Assembly (NCBI GenBank): GCA_038206765.1
Contig: JBBRAM010000005.1
Location: forward strand, 124,001 to 188,000
Origin: UKL13-2 sp038206765
GTDB taxonomy: Bacteria > Pseudomonadota > Gammaproteobacteria > Burkholderiales > Usitatibacteraceae
Direction: 5' to 3'
DNA length: 64,000 nucleotides
Position 1 is the first letter of the stretch; each line of letters opens with the position of its first letter. The notes below the pieces were generated by a model. That model saw only the letters and a list, made by a program, of their open reading frames with translations. It searched no databases and had not been told where the DNA came from. The position numbers and the translations under genes are program-made. Shown here piece by piece: positions 41,887-51,770 of this stretch.

Positions 41887-44394
41887 TTATTTCGCCGGCT
41901 GTAATTCAAAGCGCTGTTCCGCCGCGTCGTCGATCATTTTCCGGGAATAGAGCAGTGGGAAGTATTCGCCCTTTGACCATTTTTCAGCGAGATCGCGGTA
42001 ATGTGGGCTGTCAATGTTGCCGGATTGGCCAGGCGTATTGATGGCGCGCGAACTATCCCAATTCCCGACATCGACCACGATGCGAAACGAGGCGCCGCCC
42101 GTTTGCTGGAATGTCGCCGCGTTGTAGCTAGATACATTCAGCGTGTTGGCTCCGCCAGCTTTTGTCATCGGTCCAACATTGAGTTTGGCTTTCGTGGCCG
42201 CATCGACCGCATTGGCCAACGGGTGCTCAATTAAGGCGAAATGCAGATCAGACCAGCGCCACTGGCTAGAGTCGGCACTTCTACCATTCATACGGTAAAG
42301 TTGCTGCAAGCTCTCAAACGCCGCTTTGAGGCTGACAAGCATCACTTGGTCGCGCTTCTTTATGGCGTCTTTGCCAAATAGGATCAATGGATTTTCCAGG
42401 CCGTTAATGACTGCCTCGATATTGGGCTGCGCGACAATGCCAGCCCCAGCCGCGCTCAACACTGCGTCTTTGAATGCGACGCCTAAATGCCGCGACATCC
42501 ACACTTCGAACAGTGCTGTGGCAGCTGATTCTGGTGTTTCTCTGGCGTCCCACCGCGTTAGCAGCGATAGCGCTGCCATTGTGTTTGCATCGCTTGAACG
42601 TAACGCTTTTAGCAGCGAAATGACGCGACGGGCGTGAACCGACAACACATCGTTTTGCATCTTCATCATGGCTTCGATCGAAAATTTTCCGGGTTTGGCG
42701 AGCAGTTCGCTGGCGCGTTGGATGCGGGCAGTATTTGCCCATTCAAAACCCAATTTGCGTTCGCGATACGGATAGTCCGGCGGTAAATTCATCTCGTTGG
42801 AAGACGCAAACCATCCCCGCTTGGGGTTATAAACAGACGGCAATTTATCGCCTGACAAAAATCCGGCCCACTCATATCGCCCATCGCCGGGCACGGGCAG
42901 TAGCCCATCCCAGTTGGGGCGAATCGGCGTGAGGCCGCCGGGTGCCCAGCCGATGTTGCCCGCCGTGTCCGCATAAACCTGATTTTCTGAAGGTGCGCCC
43001 CAATTCAACATCGCCTGTTTGAATTCGGTGAAATTTTTCGCATAAATATAATCAATGCTGCCAAAGTAGGGCGCCATACCTGGTTCCAGCCAACCCGCAC
43101 GCACGGCGAACGCGCGATTTTTTTCCTTCTCGATAAAGATCATCGGCCCGTGCCGCGTGAACGGTAGCTCGACATTGACCGGCTCGCCACCTTTTACCTG
43201 AATCGTCTCTTTGATCGTCCGCATTTTTTCCCAAGCGCCCTGATACTTGTATTCCATCGGGTTTGCAGGATTAAGCTCATAAACGTAAAGGTCTTCTTGA
43301 TCGATGCTGAAAATGGTCAGGCCAAAGGCAATGGTACCGTTGTGACCAATAGAAATGCCCGGTAGCGCCGGCTCGCCAGCGCCAATCACATCTAACCCTG
43401 GTGCACTTAAATGGGCGATGTATCGCAGTGATGGCGTTGAGAACGCGCGATGCGGATCGTTCGCTAAAATTGCACGTCCCGTGGCGGATTTTGATGGGGC
43501 GATCACCCATGCATTGCTACCTTCGGTGGTTTCGATGTTGGGGTCAGCATTTACCGTGGCAATCTGAAGTTCCTGCCCCAAGTCGGCACGCGGGGTCGTC
43601 CCGGTGGGCGATGATTTTCCCGAAACGATCACCCCTTGTGTTGCCAAGCTAAATACCTTGAGCAAATCCTTCGGCAAACACGGGTCAAGACCTTCCGGTA
43701 CTTTTGTTTCCCATTTCGGCGAGAGGGGCGCGCGAATTTCATCGGATTTCAGATCGGCGCGACATGCGACACTGGCACGCGCCACCTCTGAAATCGCATT
43801 TCGCGTCAGGCCATGGCTACGGATGCGCACCACATCTTCGGCTGCCCACTTTTCAGGCGTATAGCCGAAATAGCTAAACTCGAAGGGCATTCGCTTAGGA
43901 TCAGCCGCTATTAAATCAATGTACGCATTAATCCCAGCGACAAAGTTGGTCGCAATGCGATTTGCATTTTTGCCATAGGAGAGCCATTCCTTTTGCTCCT
44001 TTTCCAACCCGCCGCGATACAAAAATTGTCGCGTTGCTTTGTCTTGCTCCACAAAGCCCGCGCCGAAAACGGACGATAACTTGCCCAAGCCGCGCCGTCG
44101 CCACAAATCGATCTGAAATAACCGGTCACGCGCGGCGTTAAAGCCTTGCGCGAAAAAAACGTCGTCCTGATTCATTGCATAAATATGCGGCACGCCCCAT
44201 CGGTCCAACAAAATCTGTACAGGTTCTTTTAAGCCCGCAACTTTGATGATTTGGGTGGCGGGTGATGTTGCTGCTACTGATGGCTGGCTGGCTGGCGATG
44301 TCGTGCCGCTTCGTTGTGCATGCCCCGAGCTTGATCCCGTTGCAAGCAGAATTCCGAAAACGATGGGTGCGAATTGTCCGCTAGTAATTTTCAT
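41887..44394 (-). CDS. Penicillin-acylase-family N-terminal-nucleophile hydrolase
   Basis: This is a secreted Ntn-hydrolase related to penicillin G acylase, cephalosporin acylase and acyl-homoserine-lactone acylases. The 835 residues begin with a signal peptide (MKITSGQFAPIVFGILLATG, cleavage likely after GHA). The alpha-subunit part contains DRWGVPHIYAMNQDDVFFAQGF and DLWRRRGLGKLSSVFG. The catalytic serine of the mature beta subunit is Ser293 in TTEGSNAWVIAP, almost the same position as in the E. coli enzyme, with NDPHRAFSTPSL just after. Autocatalytic processing to two subunits is expected. Substrate (amide antibiotic, quorum signal or peptide) is not predictable. It is monocistronic. Confidence 0.92.
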   Translation of the reverse strand: MKITSGQFAPIVFGILLATGSSSGHAQRSGTTSPASQPSVAATSPATQIIKVAGLKEPVQILLDRWGVPHIYAMNQDDVFFAQGFNAARDRLFQIDLWRRRGLGKLSSVFGAGFVEQDKATRQFLYRGGLEKEQKEWLSYGKNANRIATNFVAGINAYIDLIAADPKRMPFEFSYFGYTPEKWAAEDVVRIRSHGLTRNAISEVARASVACRADLKSDEIRAPLSPKWETKVPEGLDPCLPKDLLKVFSLATQGVIVSGKSSPTGTTPRADLGQELQIATVNADPNIETTEGSNAWVIAPSKSATGRAILANDPHRAFSTPSLRYIAHLSAPGLDVIGAGEPALPGISIGHNGTIAFGLTIFSIDQEDLYVYELNPANPMEYKYQGAWEKMRTIKETIQVKGGEPVNVELPFTRHGPMIFIEKEKNRAFAVRAGWLEPGMAPYFGSIDYIYAKNFTEFKQAMLNWGAPSENQVYADTAGNIGWAPGGLTPIRPNWDGLLPVPGDGRYEWAGFLSGDKLPSVYNPKRGWFASSNEMNLPPDYPYRERKLGFEWANTARIQRASELLAKPGKFSIEAMMKMQNDVLSVHARRVISLLKALRSSDANTMAALSLLTRWDARETPESAATALFEVWMSRHLGVAFKDAVLSAAGAGIVAQPNIEAVINGLENPLILFGKDAIKKRDQVMLVSLKAAFESLQQLYRMNGRSADSSQWRWSDLHFALIEHPLANAVDAATKAKLNVGPMTKAGGANTLNVSSYNAATFQQTGGASFRIVVDVGNWDSSRAINTPGQSGNIDSPHYRDLAEKWSKGEYFPLLYSRKMIDDAAEQRFELQPAK

Positions 44395-44662
44395 GATTGA
44401 ATGTTCTTAACCTTGGCGTAGAGACTGGATTGGATTAATGGAAAGCGCAAAATGTAATCGTCAATTATAGAGTTGTAGATGCCATCGTAGGAGCTACGCG
44501 GCAATAATTCGGACATTAATCTCGTATACTCAATCTCGTTCAGCGGCGCGAAACGATGCGACGTCAAACTCATCCCGTAGAGTTTGTATCGTTGCCACGA
44601 GCAATTGCAACCCCCTAATCCGTATTGTCTTTTTTTCAACAACTTTAATTAAAAACATTTCA

Positions 44663-45199
44663 ATGTCTGACAGCACGAATATATCCAGCACTAGCGCAAC
44701 CGCAACCGCCAACGATAGCGCCTCTACGCCGACGCCGGTAATGGAACCCCGCCACTGGCACGACGATGGCTGGGAGGCGCGGGTCATTAAAAACGAAGAC
44801 GATGACGGCTGGGCGGTGGCGATGACCAAGGATGGCGAACCAGAACCGGGATTAGTCGTGCCTTGGACAATGGGCCGCGACAAGAAAAACCCGAAGCCGC
44901 TGGACGTCGCCGCGTTTCATGTGTTGTTGCGCGCCGCGAGGGAGATCCGGATGCGGCATGAGCATCAATTGCAAGCGACGTTGCACAAAAAAGTGGTGGT
45001 ACGGGTGGGAGATGGCGATATTGTCGTCACGCTCGATATTGTGCCCGACGAAGATGCCCCTTATGCAACCCTAACGGCACGAACCGGACGCGACCGCGGG
45101 AGCCCACCGCTAGCCGAGGTGCGTGTGTCGGCATCGTTCAAATTAACGGACGCAACGGCCCTTAGTTGGATTGAAAGCGATTTCGCCAAACCGGCATAG
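44663..45199 (+). CDS. Conserved hypothetical protein
   Basis: This is a 178-residue protein I cannot assign. The first 28 residues are Ser/Thr/Ala-rich and probably disordered. The rest is a compact, mixed alpha/beta region with HWHDDGWEARVIKNEDDDGWAVAM, WTMGRDKKNPKPLDVAAFHVLLRAAREI and a beta-rich end (VVVRVGDGDIVVTLDIVPDEDAPYATL). There is no signal, membrane segment or known motif. Codon use looks like that of its neighbours. It precedes the DinG-like helicase by 170 bases on the same strand and may be co-expressed with it. Confidence 0.75.
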   Translation: MSDSTNISSTSATATANDSASTPTPVMEPRHWHDDGWEARVIKNEDDDGWAVAMTKDGEPEPGLVVPWTMGRDKKNPKPLDVAAFHVLLRAAREIRMRHEHQLQATLHKKVVVRVGDGDIVVTLDIVPDEDAPYATLTARTGRDRGSPPLAEVRVSASFKLTDATALSWIESDFAKPA

Positions 45200-45366
45200 C
45201 GTCGTCTGAGGATAAATCGCCTGAAAGTATAAATCGCCTGAAGCCCCGTCCAGTCAAGACTTTGGCGGTATTTTTTTGACTTTCAGTGGGTATTGTTGTG
45301 CGATGTTCGCCGCAAAATTGACATGTTCGCCACGATGCGAGCCGCTTGGCAAGGTATCATCACAGC

Positions 45367-47475
45367 ATGCGCAAATCGAGCGAACTCCCACATATTTTCG
45401 GGCCTGACGGGCCGTTAGCCAAGCGAATCGACGGTTTTCGCCATCGCGAAAGCCAGATTGACATGGCCGAACAAATTGAAGCAGCGATCGATCGCGCCGG
45501 CGTCTTAATCGCTGAAGCGGGGACCGGCACCGGTAAGACGTTTGCATACCTTGTTCCCGCACTGCGCTCCGGCGGAAAAGTCATTATCTCGACGGGCACC
45601 AAGACCCTGCAAGACCAGCTTTTCCATCGTGATATTCCCACTGTCATTGCGGCGCTGGGTATTCCTGTTTCGACCGCCTTGCTCAAAGGCCGCGCCAACT
45701 ATGTTTGCTTGCATCATTTAGAAGAAGCCGTCGCCGACGGCCGCTTTATGAACCGTGAAGATGTGAAGCATATTCAAGTGATTCGCCGGTTCGCGGATCG
45801 TAGTTTGAAAAGCGGCGGTACGGGCGATAAGGCTGAATTACCCGATGTGCCGGAACGCTCGAGCGCATGGACGAGCGCGGTCTCAACCCGCGAAAATTGC
45901 CTCGGCTCGCAATGCAGCCAGTACGCCGATTGTTTTGTCATGAAAGCTCGGAAAGCCGCGCTGGATGCGGAGGTTGTGGTGGTGAACCATCATCTTTTTT
46001 TCGCCGATTTGGTGTTAAAAGACGACGGCGCACAGGATTTATTGCCTGCTTGTAATACGGTAGTGTTTGACGAAGCGCACCAGTTGCCTGATACCGCGAC
46101 GATGTTTTTTGGAGAAGCCGTATCAACCTCACAGATGATTGAGCTCGCACGCGATGCGCGGCTGGCGGGTATCGCACATGCGGGCGACTTTAAAAATTTG
46201 CAGGAATCCGCGCTGGTGCTCGACAAGGCTTCGCGCGATTTGCGGCTCACCATTCGCGAAGACTTTGGCCGGATGCCTGGTGTGGCCGTGACCGAACGAG
46301 AGGGCTTTGGCGATGCCTTCACCAAAGCGCAAGACGCTGTCGGCGAGTTGCGAGAAATGCTGGAAAGCCAATCCGCTCGTGCGCCGGAAATCGCCAACTG
46401 CCTAGACCGCGCCGATGAACTCGCGCAAAAAATGACGCAATGGCAGGGCGCTGGCAAAGATGGCGGTCTCGAAGGCTATATCCGCTGGGCGGAAGCCTTT
46501 TCGCAATCGCTTTCGTTTCATCTCACGCCATTGTCGATCGCCGATATTTTTAGCGCACAGGTTTTTAGCCAAAAGCGTGCATGGATTTTTACCTCAGCGA
46601 CGCTCGCTGTGAACGGTAAATTTGGGCATTATCAAACTGAGATGGGCTTGATGAATCCCGAGAGCAAAAGTGGCGCAATTGACGATGATGGATTCGACGA
46701 TGAACCACAAAAAAAAGTTGAAACCGCCACCTGGCCTTCCCCTTTTGATTATCCCAACCAAGCGCTTCTGTACCTGCCCAAAGGCTTGCCAGCGCCCAAT
46801 ACCCCCGAGCACACTGAAGCGATTGTCAATGCTGCGCTGCCACTGATTGAAGCCGCCGGTGGCCGTGCGTTTTTGCTATTTACCTCCCTTAAAGCCATGG
46901 ATCGCGCCCATGGTCTGCTCAAAGACCGATTCGAGCAGAACAAACTCGCCTTCCCGCTCATGGTGCAGGGTGAGGGCACACGAACTGAGCTGTTGGAACG
47001 CTTCCGCAAGCTTGGCAATGCGGTGTTGGTGGCGAGCCATTCATTTTGGGAAGGGGTTGATGTGAAAGGCGAAGCCTTATCCCTAGTCGTGATCGATAAG
47101 CTGCCGTTCGCTGCCCCTGATGATCCAGTGCTTGCCGCACGAATCGATGCCATCAACCAAGGCGGTGGCAACGCATTCATGCATTATCAAGTTCCGCATG
47201 CTGCGATTAAATTGAAGCAGGGCGCGGGGCGCCTGATCCGCGACGAGCGTGACCGTGGCGTGTTGTTGATTGGTGACAACAGGCTGGTCGAGAAGCCTTA
47301 TGGCAAACGGATTTGGCAGTCGCTGCCGCCGATGAAGCGGACGCGCGAGGCCGAAGAGGCCGTGGCATTTTTCGCGATTAACAACACCCAGTTTACAAGT
47401 GTTGACGCGGCCCAGGATACCAACGCGGAGATTCCGCGCGAAACGATGAAACCCAAGCGCGAACCTGTTGCATAA
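45367..47475 (+). CDS. DinG/YoaA-family ATP-dependent DNA helicase
   Basis: This is a 5'-to-3' superfamily 2 helicase of the XPD/DinG group with an iron-sulfur cluster. The 702 residues carry Walker A in AEAGTGTGKTFAYLVP (about 50-65) and the DEAH box in VVFDEAHQLPDTA. The four cluster cysteines lie in NYVCLHH and ENCLGSQCSQYADCF. Helicase motifs include FTSATLA, HSFWEGVDVKGEALSLVVIDKLPF and QGAGRLIRDERDRGVLLIGD. The length and cysteine spacing fit YoaA, which works with the clamp-loader chi subunit in repair, better than the longer nuclease-fused DinG. A TTG start seven codons upstream is open; no strong ribosome-binding site decides between them. Confidence 0.94.
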   Translation: MRKSSELPHIFGPDGPLAKRIDGFRHRESQIDMAEQIEAAIDRAGVLIAEAGTGTGKTFAYLVPALRSGGKVIISTGTKTLQDQLFHRDIPTVIAALGIPVSTALLKGRANYVCLHHLEEAVADGRFMNREDVKHIQVIRRFADRSLKSGGTGDKAELPDVPERSSAWTSAVSTRENCLGSQCSQYADCFVMKARKAALDAEVVVVNHHLFFADLVLKDDGAQDLLPACNTVVFDEAHQLPDTATMFFGEAVSTSQMIELARDARLAGIAHAGDFKNLQESALVLDKASRDLRLTIREDFGRMPGVAVTEREGFGDAFTKAQDAVGELREMLESQSARAPEIANCLDRADELAQKMTQWQGAGKDGGLEGYIRWAEAFSQSLSFHLTPLSIADIFSAQVFSQKRAWIFTSATLAVNGKFGHYQTEMGLMNPESKSGAIDDDGFDDEPQKKVETATWPSPFDYPNQALLYLPKGLPAPNTPEHTEAIVNAALPLIEAAGGRAFLLFTSLKAMDRAHGLLKDRFEQNKLAFPLMVQGEGTRTELLERFRKLGNAVLVASHSFWEGVDVKGEALSLVVIDKLPFAAPDDPVLAARIDAINQGGGNAFMHYQVPHAAIKLKQGAGRLIRDERDRGVLLIGDNRLVEKPYGKRIWQSLPPMKRTREAEEAVAFFAINNTQFTSVDAAQDTNAEIPRETMKPKREPVA

Positions 47476-47539
47476 TGCGATAAATAAAAATTCTCAAGAT
47501 TCCCGCTAATAGGTTAATACGCTTAATAAGCTCATACAG

Positions 47540-50500
47540 ATGCCCTCGATCCGGCTTCATCACATTCAAAAATATATTTCCAGTCGGGCAGTCGCCCCGC
47601 TATTGGCGATCCTGCTTTGCTGTTCGCTGTCAGCGTTGCCTGCGTTGGCACTGGATCCCGCCAAAGCCATCGGCGACTTCATTCACGAGTCATGGTCCGT
47701 CGATGACGGTTTGCCCCAAAGCACGATACGCAGTATCGCCCAAACCCGCGATGGCTACGTGTGGTTCGCAACGCATGAGGGCGTCGCGCGTTTTGACGGA
47801 CGGAAATTTACCGTGTTTGATGAGTCAACGACACCTGTATTGCGTGGGAGCGGCGTCGTTGCATTGCGAGAAACTCGCGATGGAAGTCTCTATATGGGGC
47901 TGCGCGATGGAGGGCTGGTTCGGTATAAGAGCGAGAAATTCGAAGCCGTCACACCGGTAGGCGGCTTACCCAAAGGGGCCCTGTCGGTTTTGGAGGAGGA
48001 CGCTGGCGGGACGCTCTGGATTGGTACTGATGGTGGTGGCTTGGCCATGCTTGCCAACAACAAAAGCCGCATTTTTACCACGGCGGAGGGGCTGCCGGAC
48101 AATCTGGTAACGGCCATTCATCCCAGTGCCTCGGGTGATTTGTGGATTGGCACAGTCGGTGGTTTGAGCCTGATCCGAAACGGTAAGGTCGTCGCAAGGC
48201 CGACGGGCGTAAAGGTTGACTCAATTTATATTTCCTCGATTCTTGAGGATCGCCGCGGGCAATTGTGGATTGCTACTTTTGGTAATGGGCTTTACCGCCG
48301 GGATGCTGTTGGCATTTCTCCCGCAAGTGGCGCGAAGGGGCCGAGCGAATCTGCAACAGTAGTACATCCCGAATTCCAGCATTATTCCCGTAAAGATGGT
48401 CTGGTCAGCGATACGCTGACCAAGTTGTTTGAAGATCGCGCTGGCAATATCTGGTTGGGTTCACTGGAAGGTATTCAGCGTTTACATCCGGGCGCTGTGC
48501 CAGAGAGCGGTGTCACTTTCGAGACTTTTAACTCGCTGAGCGGCCTTTCAAACAATTTTGTGCGCGATATTCTTGAGGATACTGAAGGCAATCTATGGTT
48601 CGGGACCGATCGTGGCATCGACCGTTTTAGAGACGGGCTTTTCACTACGTGGGGTATGCAGCGCGGCATATCCGAAGAATTTACGCGAACCGTGATGGAA
48701 GACAAATCCGGCATTGTCTGGGTAGGTACCAGTGACGGGCTTTACCGCCTCGCCGCGCAGAGTGTGCGCCGTTATGACCGCAAAGATGGTCTTCTGAACG
48801 CCGCGATTTTATCCCTGGCCGAAAGTAAGGATGGCACGATTTGGGTCGGCACCACTGCGGGAGGCCTGCACCGATTGCGCCAAGATAGGTTTGAGAATCT
48901 GGGGCCCAAGCTGGGACTTGGCGCGTCATCTGTGCGCTCGGTGCTTGAAGCGAGCGATGGTGCGCTTTGGATAGCAACCAATACCGGACTTTACCGGACG
49001 GCGCCCGAAGGTTCGGGCGAAGGTGCCGTCAAACGCTACCGCGGCACCGATGGACTGGCCGGCGATCAGGTTATTTCGCTTTATGAAGATCGCGAAGGTG
49101 TTATTTGGGTAGGAACCCGTGAGGGTCTCGCAACAATCAATAAAATGATTGTCAAAAAATATCCTGAGCTTTCCAACAGCGGCCCGATTTTGTCTATTGG
49201 TGCCAGCGGCATTGAACCTGACGGCAATATCATTGTAACCACGGGCAAGGGCTTCGCATTGATCGTTGCCGGTAAAGCGCGCCAGTTCCAAGCTGCGCAG
49301 GGTGTGCCATCAAGGGCGTTTTTGAGCGCGGTTGATGATCGCAAAGGTTATCTCTGGCTATGTTCTAACCAGGGCATCGTCAGAATCGCCAATCAGGAGC
49401 TTAAAGATATCATGGCCGACAAGCGGAGCCAGGTGAGCCCGGTTGCTTTTGGTCGTTCTGATGGCATGCCGACCGCGCAGTGCAATGGTGGCTCAGCGCC
49501 GGCGGTATGGCGTACACGCGATGGTCGGCTGATGTTTGCCACCGCGCGCGGGCTGGCGGTCGTTGATGCAAGCAAAGAAAACAAGCGCAATATCCTCCCG
49601 CCGCCGGTGCATATTACCGGTTTGTTGGTCGACTCAGAGGTTGTACCGCTCACGGAGAAGCTGGCGTTATTGCCCGGCAAGCACAGGTTAGAAATACTCT
49701 ACGCGGGACTTAATTTTGCCGATCCTGACAAAGTTCACTATCGTTACCGTTTGCAGGGACTTGATCAGAATTGGATTGACGCGGGCACAGAGCGCCGCGC
49801 CGTTTACACCAATTTGGAGCCGGGTCAATATCAATTCCAGATAGGCGCCAGCAATAACAGCGGAGCGTGGAGCGAAGAGGGTGCCTCGATCGCCATTGAA
49901 TATCAGCCACAGTTTTTTGAGCGTGCTTCATTCCGATGGGGCGGCGCATTGCTGATCGTAGTGTTGGGCTTTATTGCCTACTTCGCGAGGGTCAGACTGT
50001 TGCGGCGACAAGCTGATTCGTTGTTGGTGCTGGTGGATGATCGCACTCGCGATTTGGCCATTGAAAAAGAAAAACTCGAGCGCACCAACCGAGAAAAAGC
50101 GAGTCTCCTGGTGCAAGTCCAACAGCAATCCGAAGCCTACGAAAAACTCTCCAAAGAAGATTCTCTGACCAGCCTAGCGAACCGGCGCGAGCTAGCCCGA
50201 TTCTTGTCCAACGAGTTCGAGCGTGCTTGGCGCAAGCAGCGGCCGCTGTGCGTGGTGCTGGCCGATCTGGACGGGTTTAAAGCGATTAACGATCACTTCT
50301 CGCATGCCGTGGGAGACGATGTACTGCGGGTGGTCGCGCGAATATTGAATGAGGGTTGCCGAACGATCGATATGGTCGCCCGCTACGGCGGTGAAGAATT
50401 TGCCATTGTCTTGCCCGAGACAGAACTTGAGGCGGCGCGTGGGTTGTGCGAGCGGCTGCGTCACGCCGTTGCACAATACGACTGGCAAACCATCCGGCCG

Positions 50501-50647
50501 GAGCTGGTCGTTACCATGAGCTTCGGTATCGCCACTAATTTACCCAAAGATACTGAACCCGCGATGGATCATGACAAGCTGCTTGATGCAGCAGATGCGC
50601 AGCTTTATGGCGCCAAGTCTGCGGGGCGGAATCGGGTCAGTGGTTAG
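47540..50647 (+). CDS. Two-component-regulator propeller / Y_Y_Y / GGDEF diguanylate cyclase
   Basis: This is a 1035-residue periplasmic-sensing diguanylate cyclase. A signal peptide ending near ALALDP leads into about a dozen propeller repeats of the W(I/V)GT..GL..(L/R) type, such as TLWIGTDGGGLAML and VIWVGTREGLATI, probably two seven-blade propellers. A Y_Y_Y domain (HYRYRLQGLDQNWIDAG), one transmembrane helix (GGALLIVVLGFIAYFARV) and a coiled coil follow. The GGDEF domain is active: RYGGEEF near residue 950, preceded by the inhibitory I-site RTID. The sensed ligand is unknown; such propellers often bind glycans. No EAL domain, so synthesis only. Confidence 0.96.
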   Translation: MPSIRLHHIQKYISSRAVAPLLAILLCCSLSALPALALDPAKAIGDFIHESWSVDDGLPQSTIRSIAQTRDGYVWFATHEGVARFDGRKFTVFDESTTPVLRGSGVVALRETRDGSLYMGLRDGGLVRYKSEKFEAVTPVGGLPKGALSVLEEDAGGTLWIGTDGGGLAMLANNKSRIFTTAEGLPDNLVTAIHPSASGDLWIGTVGGLSLIRNGKVVARPTGVKVDSIYISSILEDRRGQLWIATFGNGLYRRDAVGISPASGAKGPSESATVVHPEFQHYSRKDGLVSDTLTKLFEDRAGNIWLGSLEGIQRLHPGAVPESGVTFETFNSLSGLSNNFVRDILEDTEGNLWFGTDRGIDRFRDGLFTTWGMQRGISEEFTRTVMEDKSGIVWVGTSDGLYRLAAQSVRRYDRKDGLLNAAILSLAESKDGTIWVGTTAGGLHRLRQDRFENLGPKLGLGASSVRSVLEASDGALWIATNTGLYRTAPEGSGEGAVKRYRGTDGLAGDQVISLYEDREGVIWVGTREGLATINKMIVKKYPELSNSGPILSIGASGIEPDGNIIVTTGKGFALIVAGKARQFQAAQGVPSRAFLSAVDDRKGYLWLCSNQGIVRIANQELKDIMADKRSQVSPVAFGRSDGMPTAQCNGGSAPAVWRTRDGRLMFATARGLAVVDASKENKRNILPPPVHITGLLVDSEVVPLTEKLALLPGKHRLEILYAGLNFADPDKVHYRYRLQGLDQNWIDAGTERRAVYTNLEPGQYQFQIGASNNSGAWSEEGASIAIEYQPQFFERASFRWGGALLIVVLGFIAYFARVRLLRRQADSLLVLVDDRTRDLAIEKEKLERTNREKASLLVQVQQQSEAYEKLSKEDSLTSLANRRELARFLSNEFERAWRKQRPLCVVLADLDGFKAINDHFSHAVGDDVLRVVARILNEGCRTIDMVARYGGEEFAIVLPETELEAARGLCERLRHAVAQYDWQTIRPELVVTMSFGIATNLPKDTEPAMDHDKLLDAADAQLYGAKSAGRNRVSG

Positions 50648-50705
50648 TAGTTGGTAGTTGGTAGTCAGTAGGTAGTAGGCATTAGGTAGTAGGCATTGGG
50701 TAATA
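50644..50705. repeat. Short TAGT-rich tandem repeats downstream of the diguanylate cyclase
   Basis: Two copies of TAGTTGG are followed by variants, and a 14-bp unit TAGGTAGTAGGCAT is repeated twice in tandem. The repeat begins at the stop codon of the upstream gene and is non-coding. It has no visible function. Confidence 0.8.
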
Positions 50706-50802
50706 GCACGAAAAAGGCCGAGCTTCTATTTTTCCTAGACGTGGAATTCTTCAAACCCCGCTCCAGTGCTAGTGTTTGGCCGTATAACCACCTAAGAAAA
50801 CG

Positions 50803-51693
50803 CTAACCAATCGCAGGCAAACGAATCGTATATTGTCCCGATTTTTCATCTTTAGTAATGGTCAGCAACTTCCGCTTTTCAGCATCCTCAACCAACTCTT
50901 TGAACGAACGATAGCCGTAATAGGATTCGTTAAATCCCGGCTTGCGACGCTGCATGGTGGGTTTGACCATCGAACCCCAAATTTTTTCATCTGAGCCGCG
51001 CTCGGTGATGAGGGCCTCAACGGTTTCGATTAAAAACTCCATCACTTCTTGGCGTTTGTCGTCGTCCGATGTGGGGTCGGCAGCTTCAGGCGGCTCACCG
51101 TGCGTCGCTTTTTTGGATGTTGGCTTTGGGTTTGATTTTACAGCCGCTTTTTGATTCGCATTTTCATTTGCCTTTTCAGCTGCTTTTTTCAACGCCTGTT
51201 TTTTCTTCGCTTCTTGTGCGCGAACCAGATCATCGTAATAAATGAATTCATCACAATTGGCACTGAGCAGCTCAGAGGTTGAGCTTTTTACACCGACACC
51301 AATTACAAATTTATTGTTCTCCCGCAGCTTGGAAACAAGCGGTGAGAAATCGGAATCACCGCTGATAATAACGAAGGCATCGACATGCGCCTTGGTGTAG
51401 CAGAGATCAAGCGCATCCACCACCATGCGGATATCGGCAGAATTTTTGCCCGACTGGCGCACATGTGGAATCTCGATCAGCTCGAACGCGGCCTCGTGCA
51501 TGGTGGCTTTAAATTCTTTGTAGCGATCCCAATCGCAATAAGCTTTTTTGACGACGATGCTGCCTTTGAGCAGCAGGCGCTCCAATACTTTTTTAATATC
51601 GAATGGCGCGTATTTGGCATCGCGCACCCCAAGCGCGACGTTCTCAAAATCGCAGAACAACGCCATGTTGGTAATTTCGGGAAGGCCTGCCAT
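50803..51693 (-). CDS. NYN-domain protein with C-terminal OST-HTH/LOTUS domain
   Basis: This is a 296-residue protein of the PIN-like NYN family (LabA/DUF88 type), predicted metal-dependent ribonucleases. The acidic active-site residues are visible in MALFCDFENVALG, KNSADIRMVVDALDLCY and FVIISGDSDFSPLVSKLRE. A Lys/Ala-rich linker (about 160-205) leads to an OST-HTH domain (QEVMEFLIETVEALITERG ... YYGYRSFKELVEDAEKRKLL), which binds RNA in characterised relatives. NYN plus OST-HTH suggests an RNA-processing enzyme, but the target is unknown. It is monocistronic on the minus strand. Confidence 0.92.
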   Translation of the reverse strand: MAGLPEITNMALFCDFENVALGVRDAKYAPFDIKKVLERLLLKGSIVVKKAYCDWDRYKEFKATMHEAAFELIEIPHVRQSGKNSADIRMVVDALDLCYTKAHVDAFVIISGDSDFSPLVSKLRENNKFVIGVGVKSSTSELLSANCDEFIYYDDLVRAQEAKKKQALKKAAEKANENANQKAAVKSNPKPTSKKATHGEPPEAADPTSDDDKRQEVMEFLIETVEALITERGSDEKIWGSMVKPTMQRRKPGFNESYYGYRSFKELVEDAEKRKLLTITKDEKSGQYTIRLPAIG

Positions 51694-51770
51694 GATGCGC
51701 TCCTTGATTGGAATTCGAGTCGGACTATCCTACAATTAATGTGGGACGATTAAATTGGTGAGATCAAAAG

